From Leptasterias polaris (lineage: Eukaryota > Echinodermata > Asteroidea > Forcipulatida > Asteriidae): a stretch of 64,000 bases of DNA. Shown in pieces: positions 44,973 through 56,900 of this stretch. The DNA lies in contig JAZGTN010000006.1 of assembly GCA_037783415.1 (NCBI GenBank), positions 1,798,001 through 1,862,000 of the forward strand. Direction: 5' to 3'. Below the pieces are notes generated by a model, which saw nothing but the letters and a program-made list of their open reading frames with translations, was not told where the DNA came from and did not search any database. Both the position numbers and the translations under genes were made by a program. The number at the start of each line of letters is the position of its first letter. The first letter of the stretch is position 1.

Positions 44973-44982
44973 ACGATTAAGA

Positions 44983-44995
44983 ATGGAATTCGAAG
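44983..44995 (+). CDS. ZC2HC1A: ZC2HC1 exon 1
   Basis: 13 nt encoding MEFE plus one base, ending G|GTAAG. The in-frame TGA at 44956-44958 excludes an upstream extension in this exon. Confidence 0.75.
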
Positions 44996-47900
44996 GTAAG
45001 TCCTCCTAGTCCTACAACTTACAATCCACCAGTCCACTGTTCTGATTTGTCACCTACCATTACCATACCGTACCGTAACCATTGGGCATTGCTAGTTAGT
45101 GTTCTATACTGCCTGTTGCCCACATTGTCATTGCACTCGCACTTACCATTTTTCATCACACCGTGCACTGAGTGGGGTATGACCGTATAATGAGCCATGG
45201 AATCCCCTGCCCTGCTCTAATTACCACGGTAAAATAGCACGTTTCTCGATTCGAATAAAGGAGTGGGTAACCAACCTGTTCAAAGTGTCCTGTTATTATT
45301 TTTGTTGAAGTTTATTTTCCACCTTGACATAACAAAATACATCGTTTGTCTCATCATCGACAAAGTCTAAATATAAGCATCCCCACACACGGGGTGTAAA
45401 ACTGGAGGTGAGTCTCATAACATCGCGGTAATAAAAACATTTTTAAAAGGAATTTTTCCGATGGCCTGCAGAGCAATTTTCTCTAAATTAATGGAACTAA
45501 ATCTAATGAATGAAATATTTAATATTAATTGAATTCTTGATGTGAAGTACAAAGGTCATGCTTATTAATATTGATTTTGGGTTGAACAAAGAAAAATTGA
45601 CTAGAGCGGGATTTGAACCAACGACCTCCGGTTTAACGTGCCGGCGCTCTACCAACTGAGCTATCTAGCCCTATGTTGGCGGTCTCCCTATTTTGTCAAT
45701 ATCTTTGCTTATTAATATTATCAATTCAATCAATGGGGCCAGAGTTTCTTTGAGTTGACCTGCACCCGTCCTCATCACAACCCGACTACATTGGAGTATT
45801 TGCACTTATTGCAATGAGGGCACACTTTACCTTGACCACTGCACTGTGGAATCTTCTTACCTTTTTGGGACGCCGCCCAATATTTTATGGTGTTTGTTTT
45901 TTAAGGTGAAAATGTTTGGGTTTTTTCTGTTGTCAATTGTTTTCACAAGTGATGCGGGATTCTGACATAAGAAGGCAAAACAATATATATATTGGAAACA
46001 AATTAAATGATATGATACTACTAGTTTTGGCAGACATGGGGTCGATTTCACAAAGTTATAAGTATTACCATAGTGATTTGTATTACGACATCACTCTTTG
46101 CTAAGCAACAGCGATGGATTTGCAGTTACGATCAATCTTTACTCTTTGTGAAATCGAACCCAGGTCAATGAAAATTGGCAAAAATTTACCTCCATCAGAA
46201 AAATGAGCAAGATTTCATGTTTTTCTTTAAAGCAGACCAGCAGAAAATCCTTGGTTACCGATGGCCTGGTTGAAAAATGCCATTAGAGAAAAATGTCTGA
46301 CACTCTGTCGATGGTAGCGATTCCACAGTAATATGAGACTTGACTGTGCGTTAATTGTACACAGTAAACTTACTAAAAGCTGCACTACACTGTCTGTAAA
46401 TTAATGCAAGTTTTCATTATGTCCAATCCACTGAAATTCCTAGGATACAGGGGAAGTTCAGTGGAGGCCTCAAGTGGACTAGACCGGGGCTAGTGCCCAC
46501 CTATAGGCTAATTAATAGTCCTACAAAATCAATCCAACTCATGCTCATTTTGGTAAGTTGGTACAGCGACCAACTCAAGTTACTCAACCAACTTGTTCTC
46601 CGACCAACTTCTACTCCAAGGCAACCGACTTAAACTCTGACCAACTCCTACTCCAACCGACTCAAACTCTGACCAACTTCTACTCCGACAACCAATACAA
46701 GTGCCCTCTGCTGAAATTTGGTTAAGGAGTGATGTCAAAGGTCACATAATCAAAAGGCAAACTGACACATGGCCTCACTTCTAATTCAAGTTTAAACAAT
46801 GTAAAATACAAGGAATGGCTGTGTGCGCACATTGCTGAGCAGAATTTTTTACTTTCTGTTTCACCATGATGTCAGAGGGCGCATCGTTGACTCTGTTGAA
46901 CATCTTCCTTCATGTGTCATTTGACTTGTGTTTTTGACTAAGTGTGGCCTCTAATTTTGCCAGATCCAGGTAAACACCTTGGTGTCAAATTAACACCTTG
47001 GTGATTCCATCCAGTTACATTAGAGGTTGTATGAGCGGTTAAGAGTAACGGACTCTAGCTCTGGTGTTTCTGACTCAGCAGAGTGTGGGTTTGAGTTATG
47101 TAAAGCACGTAAAAGAACTTGGTTACACTTATCGCTAATGGGTTTGCACTATGGTTTCTGACAATGGCTGCTGAATGCGCCCTAGCACCTTGTTTAACCC
47201 TTATAAGGTGCAACATAAATTGATTTTATAATCTAAAAATTCAAAAAACCTGTCTTAAAATGAACTGTTTGTTTAAGTGCCTTGAGTAGCCTACATACCT
47301 TATTGGTACATGCGGAAAAGTCTGCTATACATGTATAAGACAATGCATTAGTACTATTATGACAACATTTGAAGGGGTTATCAAGGGATACCAGGGCAAC
47401 CGATGCAGTGTCTGCTACATCTCCATTCACACCCTTTGATGTACATGTATGCCAAGCTGTGAACTTGATTTATAAGTTTATATGAGTATTTTTGTTTTAC
47501 AGCTTTCTCAAGTTCTGGCAACTTTGAGCGGCAACCATGTTCTGTCTGCGGGAGAAAGTTTAACCCTGACACACTAGTAAGTAGCATAGTCTGGGGCTTC
47601 TGTCCCTTACCATGGCAAGGCCATTTGAACCCCCCTCCCCATCAAAATAGACTGACCCCCTTTTTTAAGAATGAGGATACTTGAGCCTAGTACAGGAAAT
47701 GACCTAAATGGTGAAATGTAATCTACCTACATCAGGTAGTGTGTGTATTGTGTATTTAAAGGTAGAAATACAGGATTGGTAGAGCTGACAAAATAGTCAC
47801 AGACACATGGTTCATGTTTTCTGTGATCAACCATTATTTGATATAATAAACCTGGGAAAATTTGCTGTGTGGGTCAGGATAATTTTTTAGGCTGAATACA

Positions 47901-50900
47901 CTTCAGTTGTGAATTGTGTCCCCGAATGTTGTGCAGTTAGTGGACATTAATATCAACTAAAGAAAAGTTCAAAGTTAAAGGGGAAAGAAAATGTGATTAG
48001 TATACAGTGAAATTCTTATGTTCATGTGTAGGGTACCTGCACAGGACACAATGCTCATGCCAACAAGTAGATCTAATATTGTCAAAAACTTTGTGTTTTT
48101 CTTGGGAAGAGGTGATGTACCCTTCCCCAAACACTGCTTCGGTTGATGGATACTGTTGTCAAGATTTTTAAATAGATCAGTGCCCACCGCTCGTAGGTAT
48201 TGTAAACTAAATGGCTGCCCCACTTTTAAACACCTTTGCTATGCATTTGTTGTAGAGCATGTCAAGTGTCTTGTGTGACTACCTAAAATGCAATTTTCAT
48301 ATTTCCACCCAGACTAAACATGAGACAGTGTGCAGGAAATCTGAGTTAAAGACCCGGCAGAGAAAAGTGTTTGACTCCGGCAAGCAGCGCCTTCAGGGTA
48401 CTGGTGCGTCACTCAAGAGCAGAGGCAATCAACTTGGTCAAGTACAGGTAAATATCTCATCGGAGGATAGAGTTAACACCCCCCCCCCCCCCCCCCCCTC
48501 TTCTCGTTTCATCTGGGGTCAGCCTATCAATTTGGCTTTTTGGGGGACTTTGTAATGATTACTTTTCCTTAAGCAGTCAAAAGTTTCGTAAATTTATTGA
48601 TGAATTGATGTTTTTATCTCTTTGGAAAAGTTAACATTCCCAGAGGTAGAAACTTTTATTTTACATGCGCTTTAGCTGTCAAGCTTCGACGTACATATCG
48701 GAGCTTGTTCAACCTAATATTTCCCAGTCGTTCTGATCTTCACTCTTTCAATACTCACAAGCTGTCAGAGACCGGATCAAGACGGTCGTAGGGAGACACG
48801 TCATTCGTGGTTCACCCACCACGAGTTTGGAACGCTCTCCCAAGAGATATTATCCAAACATCAAATAATAGACCTCAGGTTGTATCACAAACTTGGGTGT
48901 GATCCTGGCTACATGGCAGTTAACGGTTGTATGGCTTTTGACTGGCACCCCTGAACAAAGATATTGACAAAATAGGGAGACCGCCAGTATAGGGCTAGAT
49001 AGCTTAGTTGATAAAGCGCATGTATGTTAATCCGGAGTTCGTTGGTTCAAATCCCGCCCTTGTCAATTTTTCTTTGTTGGACCCCAACTCATTATCCAAA
49101 CATCCTCCCCCCCAACAGTAATTCAAGTTCAATCTGAAGATATTTCTGTTCAACAGATCATTCTCATACAGGTCTGGAATTACACGGAGGTCACGAAGGT
49201 CATGCCCTCTGTTGCCCTGGTATTGTCCTATGTACCCCTTCAAAAGTTTCCCATAGACTTTAAGATTTTACTATGGGAGTTCTCTTTGCAAAAGTTTCCC
49301 ATAGACTTTAAGATTTTACTATGGGAGTTAAACATGGCCTTGCCCTGTCAAAGATGAAATTCAAGGCCTGCTCATAACCAGTGACACTTGACATCTGTTG
49401 ACTGCATCTAATTTGTTCCCCCATTTTTTCTTTTCCTTCTAAATACATCAGGCATGATATTCTTCCTACTGTAGTCTCATTTCTAATTGTTGTGCCATTG
49501 GAAAAATCTGAAAAGTTGGGATTAAATAGCCTAAAAGGTTTATTAAAGCCTGCACCACAAATAGGTCAGTCCTTGTCCTCAATAAAATGTTCTTACTTTT
49601 TGCCAAATATCATGCCTGATATATGATCAGTATAAATGTTTAGAACTATTTGTTTTTTTAGTTTGGGTTTGAACAAAGAAAATTTGACTGGAGCAGGACT
49701 TGAACCAACGACCTCCAGAAACGTACCGGCGCTCTACCAACTGAGCTATCCGGTCCTATGCTGGCTGTCTCCCTATTAGTAAATATCTTTGTTCAGGGGT
49801 GCCAGTCAGAAGCCATATAACCGTTAACTGCCGTATAGCCAGGGATCACACCCAAGTTTACGATACAACCTGGGAAGCGGCAGCCAGGAGATATTTTGTT
49901 TTATTACATACATATGTGAAACAAAGTGTGGAATTGGGACGCCAATTTATAGTAAATACCCTATTTAAAGAAACTGGCTAATACTGTGATCGATAGCCGG
50001 ATGTAACATTTCCATTGTGCTGAAGATTGAGTCATACGATCGCAAATCATAACACACGACATTCTTGGCAAACCGAGCCAAGGCCCTGTTGCACTAACAA
50101 GACAAGGAAATATTTTTGTCGGCAGGCCCAGCCCATTAAAGAGACAAACTGGAGGGAGAAACACCTTGATTTTGTCAACTCCATCCGCTCGGCTAGGGCA
50201 GCGCAGAAAGCAATCAACACAGGGGGACCCCTCCCACCTCCACCGCCGCCTTCAAAAAATCCAAGTAAGGTCACAACAATTTAAAAAGTTTACTGCCAAC
50301 AATTGTTTACAAACATTGTTTACAAACATTCAAAAGTAACAAATTGTACATTGCAAAAAATAGTTATAAAGTCCTGACATTTTGACCCTAGCAGAGTCTT
50401 TCTTGAATGCTAAATGCCAACACAAGACACATAAACAGGTATACAAGTCTAACAGAAGCAGTCAAGTATGTCACCAATCTAAAAATGTACTTTATTTGTC
50501 ATTTTTATTAAGTATTTTATTTTGCCCTTTAATTCATCTAATAGTGTAGGAAAAAAAATACCAGTTAAATTTTCCAAATTCAACCTTTAATAGTATGTTA
50601 TTATTAATAGCCCTCCCAATAATGAAAGAAATACAATTTGTTTTAAAGATTAACAGTTGTTAATGTTTGATATGTGTTTAATTATGTAAAAAGTAAGAAA
50701 AACAAGGAAGGAATTTTCATAGCACACAAAACCTTCAAATCAATAGACCCTTCAAAATATGTAAATTGCACATTGCGCGGGCACACTAACATTTTGGTTG
50801 GTGCAATGATGGAACATCGCGCCTTTTTGTATGGGGGTTGATGGTGGCGTGACGCAGATGCGTCTGCGCGTCTGCTTAGTGCACATCTCTATGGCGTTTG

Positions 50901-53900
50901 CCAACCACTACGCATGCGTGACTGTAATTAGCATATTTCATGGGAAGGGTCTATTCAAGCTCACATTTATTTATTTACTTCATGAACATTTCCAAACAAT
51001 ACATAGCCCCAAAAATTACTTAAAGAAGTAACCATTAGCACATTTTTTACAAGGCAGGAAATTAATTAAGTATGGAGATATCATCTAGAAGCTGAGGCTT
51101 GTGGTGAGATAATAATAAAGAACACTTATATAGCGCCGGTATCCGCCTTTTAAAAAAAAAAAAAAAAAAAAAAAGATGCCCGATGGACAGACAAACAGAA
51201 CGTAAACAGGAACAAGAATGTACGGACAGACAGGTTGAACAACCAGACAGAAATTATGAGATAAAAACCATAATAAGTTAGGTAGTCCTAATGTTAGCTG
51301 ACTAACCATAGTAAAAAGAGAACATTTGCTGGCTAGCTGTAGTGAGAACAAGTATAATAATAATATTCATTCGGGCAAAAAGTACACAAGTGTACATATA
51401 CAAACATTAAAATACATTTATTAAAAAAAAACTAACGTTAAACAACGGTGGGATGCCCAGGAGAGCATAAAAGTTAAACAAATTAACTGTCGCCAAAAGG
51501 CGTATGTCTCCCAAGATTTCAGATACTTGGAGAGGAAAGCTCTTTTATAAGCAATTTTAAATCTGAAAGGTTAAAACTTTAAAACTTATGCATTCATGTG
51601 CAACATTGGAAAGATTGAAAATATTTTATAAGGGTTCACAGAATTACACATAACATACATGGTAGAAATTTGGTCATAGTAGAAAAGTTTCATTCGATTA
51701 TTTTTGCCTGAAATGCTATAGTTTTTGAGAAATGAGTGAAACAAATAGTTTTTATCTCATGAGCCTGAAATCCATTGTTTGAAAACAGTGAAAACAGGCA
51801 GTGATTGTTTTTTTCACCCTTGAGCCTGAAATCCATTGTTTGAAAACAGTGAAAACAGGCAGTGATTGTTTTTTTTCACCCTTTATGTGCGACTCTTATG
51901 ACAGCTTAAACTTTTCACAGGTTCGTTGTTTCATGTCGGGTGGCATAAAGTGCGGATACAGGGCTTAGACAATTACCAATGTTGGCAACATGCTTTAAAA
52001 TCCTAAACCATGATCTTAAACAGGGGGGAAATGTAGACCAAGTTATTTGATTACTAGTGCCAACTGCCAAGTTGGTGAATTATTTTAACGTTGTCATTGT
52101 ACCCCCAAAATGTTCAAATACGTGCAAGACTTTAGACCCGAAAAAGGTAAATGTGTTATCAATGAGGGCGTTTCTTGCCCATGCCCTAGCTCTGTAAAAA
52201 AAAGAAGGTGTTTCCACGATTGATTGCCTGATCTCCCATATTTGCACTGATAGACCGAGGGATGCCAGGATATAAAGGGGGAGCTTTGTGGCGGAAGCTA
52301 TGGCAGGGTTAAAATCAATGATTTTGAACATGGGCCCAATTTAATAGTGAAGATGTGAATTAGTGAAGTTAATTTTTGTTGGTTTTTTCCTCCCAATAAG
52401 AGGTGGGGTCGGGGGTTGTCAGGAAGCAAATAAAACCACAATCATCTGATCATTGGTGTCAGACACTCTGCCTTTGAAACTGAACAGGATATGACTTGTT
52501 TGGTTTGGTTGGGTAGCCATTTCGGGGGGGGGGGGGGGGGGAAGGGAAGAGAGAATGTTTTGTTTTGATTCAGTGGGAGGTCCGAATGACTCAGTAAGTT
52601 TGATGCACTGTGCTTGTATTTTGCTATCATGAGTGACACTTGAAGTAAATAATTATTTCCGGTTTGCACTCACTACCAATATTGTATTCTCCCAATACAA
52701 AAGGGAAGTGGTTTTCAATTTGTGTTGATGATAATATCATCACTAAGAACATGGTAGTGTCTTGATGACAGAGAGAGGCTACTATAGCTGTTTCAGATGA
52801 CATTCAAAGTGTAGCTTATAAACAAGTTCATTGAGATGATCTGTCAGTTGTAGGTAGCTGTCCACTAAAGTCCGCTGATCGTTGTGGTGACCCGTCTATT
52901 TTGTTAACCTGTGCACTGTGGCCATCAGTCCAGTCTGGTTACTAGTCCTACTTTGGCCATCTATCCATTGCTGTTGTTCTTCCATCTCGGTCATCTCTGT
53001 CCATTTTTGATCACAGGTCAAGTTTGTCTGTTAGACAACTCTGGTTGGCAAGACATCCTGTATGCTTTATGGCAGTCTCCCCCTGTGGTCACCTGCCCAA
53101 TCTGGCCATTCATTGTTGTTGTAATAACTTGTCTGTGACTGCTGCAGTGTGGTGACGAGTCCAGATTGGCTCCTAATTGCCATGACATATGCTAGACAGT
53201 CCACTCTGGCCACCTGTCTTCTCTGGTCACCTGTCCAGCTCTTTGTAACGTTCTGTCAAGTATTGATAAACAAATTTTTAAATATGAACACCGCTCCTTT
53301 CTCATTTCCTACATGAAGATTACATAGAATGTCCACACTGCACCCGACGCTTCAGCCGAACAGCTGCGGAGCGACACATATCATTCTGTGCCCAGCGAAC
53401 GAAGACCTACGGAGCACCAGTCAAACCACTACACAAGAGAGCTGCTGCTGATGTGAGCTACAGCACAACTGGAATAAGAAAAGCTGTAAGTTTGTTTGTC
53501 AATCTTGTACATGTAGGTTAAACCACCAGAGACCTGACTTTGAAGGGGGTTGGTTGACATCATGAGTTTCTAAGCACATGCCACTGTGATGTTTTATTTG
53601 TTATCTCGGCAAAGGTAAACTACCTTGAACCTCAATTTTTATTTCCTTAAGCAGTCTTGTATTCAAGTGCTCAACCCTTGAGTCCGAGTCCTCAATGTTG
53701 AGGTCTAGTCCAAGTCCCCAGTCTTTTTGGTCTAGTCCAAGTCACGTGCCACAAAGGTTGTGAGCCATATCATTAAAAAAACATTTTGAGAAAAGATAGA
53801 GAAACCCCCCCCCCCCCCCCCCCAAAGCGGACAGATGGATAAAACTGTAAATATTACATTGAAAGCATGAAATATGTGAGAGTAAAACCAATTTTTAAGA

Positions 53901-56900
53901 GTTGAAACAGGGAAAGGGGAAAAAAGAAAACCGATGAACATTGTGATGTGAAAGTAACATGAACAAGGCACCTCAAGTTAAAAATGTGAAAAGGATCGAT
54001 GAAATCGAAGAGAGATAGGCATTGAATACTAGAAATTAATCTAGCCTTATTAATAGCGCCAGAAAAACAGCTAATCATTTGTTTTTCTTTGTTAATGCAC
54101 AGTATGATAACCATGTCGTTCGCCGGAAGGGGAGTGCCAATCCGTACGCCTATGCCCAGACAGCAGGCAGGGACTTTCCAAACATGCCGTTGTACTCGGC
54201 CACCTTCGGAGGTGGAGCTCAGGAGCCTGAGCGGTCATACAGACAAGGTAAAAATTGATTCATCAATGTGGGATTGTTTTGATTGTTAGACCAAAGGTAG
54301 ATTTGCTATGACTTAAAGTAGGGTCTTACTTTGGTAAGTATTCCAATGAATTATTGACTTTAAAAATTTACTTGGTGAGAAGCACCGCAGCTGATGATAG
54401 TAAACTACTTTGAGAAAGGATTCCCTTCGAAGTAATATGATTTGGATATTTTTCTCACCCCTAAAAACATTTGAAACTGAAACAAATTTCCATGCATGAA
54501 TTGTTTCTCAGATTGCTGAGGGTTGGTGTGCGTTCGTGGATGCTGCGGCCAGAGATGCAATTGGTACCCGCCGTCACCTCGTTAAACATTGATGGATTTG
54601 ATGTTCATGTGAAAATACCGTGACGATTTTTTGCTGTTTTCTCAGCAAGTAGACACTGTATTCAGCTGAAACTTTCCCATGTGACTTTTATTGTGTCTTT
54701 CTTTAAAATAATCTATGACAGATTCCTTGACCCTAAGATTTGTCAATCTCCCTGCTTTTGGAGTACAGGAGTATTTTGTGAATACATTTTAAAGTAAATT
54801 GTACGACTAGACTAACGGTATGCTTAGAACAGAGTATCGGCAAAGGTGTGGAGGGGGTTACCAAAAAGTAAAGCTTGCCGAATGCGAGCTTCACTCCTTT
54901 GAATACCCCCTTTGGGGCAACATGAGAAACTCCCTTCTTAATGAGATTACTTTCCTGTGTAAGTCTTATTTTGGTTTTTAAATTACCTGATTTTCCTTGT
55001 TCGCTTTGCAGAGTTCCAAAGTGCAAGTTCCAACCCCAGAAATCCAACGTACAACTCACCAACACAGAATACGTCCAGAACCACAACTCACGCAAGCGAC
55101 AATCAACAGACGAAACGCTCGGCGCTTTCCTCTGGGCGGAGTAGAGCTGCACGCCCCAAATCTTCTGTCCGGTAAAATGCAAAGTTTTGTTTAAATTTGA
55201 GTGACTCATAACAATGTAGTGTTTCAGTACGATTGCTTCAAAGAGAGACCATTTTCACAATGCATAGATACTGTGTTGTTATATTATTATATGTTCCTTT
55301 ACATAGCACCATGTAATGGTTACAAGGTGCTGTGGTATGGTCATACTTTGGTAATGCATAAAAAGTGGTTTAATTTCTATCCTAAAGCTTCTTTTTTAGA
55401 AGATGGAACCAGTATTAAGGATCCTGCAAAATAATTTTGTTCTGAAATGCTCCCATTGATTAGAAATCAAAAAATTAATAATAATCTGAGATACAACAAA
55501 TCCATGAATCGTTTCTCAGATGTCTGAGGGTTGGTGTCCATTTCCAAATGCTGGGGCCAGAGATGATGTTGTTACCCGCTGTCACCCCGCTAAATGTGGA
55601 TGGATTCAAAGTTCTTGTGAAAATACCATGAAAGCTTTAGGCCGTTTTCTCAGCAAGCAGACACTGTTATCAACTGAAACTTTCATGTGTGACTTTTATA
55701 GTATCTTTCTTTATAACTTGGCCTGTAAATCAGCATTACATTGACAAAACCAATCTATGACCCAACCTTTAACGTTCCTTTATTTTTAAAGTTGCAGTTC
55801 AGCTTTAAACAATGCAGCTCTATATTTATTTGTGAAAACAAAACTGTTTTCCAGATTTTCAGAAAAAGTTGATGTCGAGACCTTCCAAAAGAATGGCACT
55901 GACACCTTGCCCTCCCCTAGACCTCCAGCACACCCTCCACCATCCTACCCAGGAACCAACGGCTCATCCAGTCACTACGGCTCCCAAGGGGGTTATCGCA
56001 CCACCAAAGCCAGCGATATGAGATTGCAGCGAGCTCAGGTTGCTGGAAACAATGGCATCGGGATGGCACCCCGGCAAGGAGGAGGTGGAGGAGCTGATGG
56101 CGGAGGGAGGATGAACTCCACCTTCTCATGGAGGGATGAGAGCTCACCGAGCTTTGAGACGTAAGTTGATTGAGATATAACTCTACCTCAAGTGTCATTT
56201 CTGGATTACTACAACTTCTTTCCCACCGTAGATCTGTAGCCGGCCTCTCTTGTCTACAGATATTTTCATGGTGACTGAGCCATAAGTGTGTCCAATCGGG
56301 TTTCATTCTATCAGGTTGTTTGAGCTTTCTGCTTGTTCTCACCCATACACTCTTGCTTTGCTGAGATGTAGAACAAAGAGCCTTTCCAACAACTGTGTTC
56401 CATGCACTGCATCTCTTTGGAACCCCCTGCCTGGTGCATGTTTCCCTCCATCCTACAATCTAGACTGTTTTAAGAGGAATATCAATTCCTACCTTCAGCT
56501 TCCCTGAGTTATTTAATCTTAAATGCTTTTCTTTTTGTAGCCTCTTGCCAAGAGAGGCTTTTAGCCTTCATTGGGGCAAACTTGCATGCATAGAAAGAAC
56601 CTTTCAAAACCCAAATAACTAAATAGTAAGTTGTTTCCCCTTGCCATTATTACATGAGATGGTCTGCTTAGTTTCTTTCAGTTGCCACCATGCTGTCACC
56701 TGCAAATAACATCACCTCAAAAGTAAAAAGAAGTTGCTATAACAGGAAATAAAATCATTCATTTAAAGCTGATTTGTCTTGTGCTGTTGATTTGGTTTTT
56801 CCTCCAAAATAATTTAAGAATTCAAAATTTAGATGTCTTCATACCAGCTGCATATTTTTTATGTAGTTGGTTTTCTGTGTAAATTTTGGCTCATTGCTAA

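Noticed and set aside
45599..45672. tRNA-Asn gene on the minus strand
   Set aside because: A and B boxes and an acceptor stem are visible, but stem mismatches, target-site duplications and sister copies show it is a SINE.
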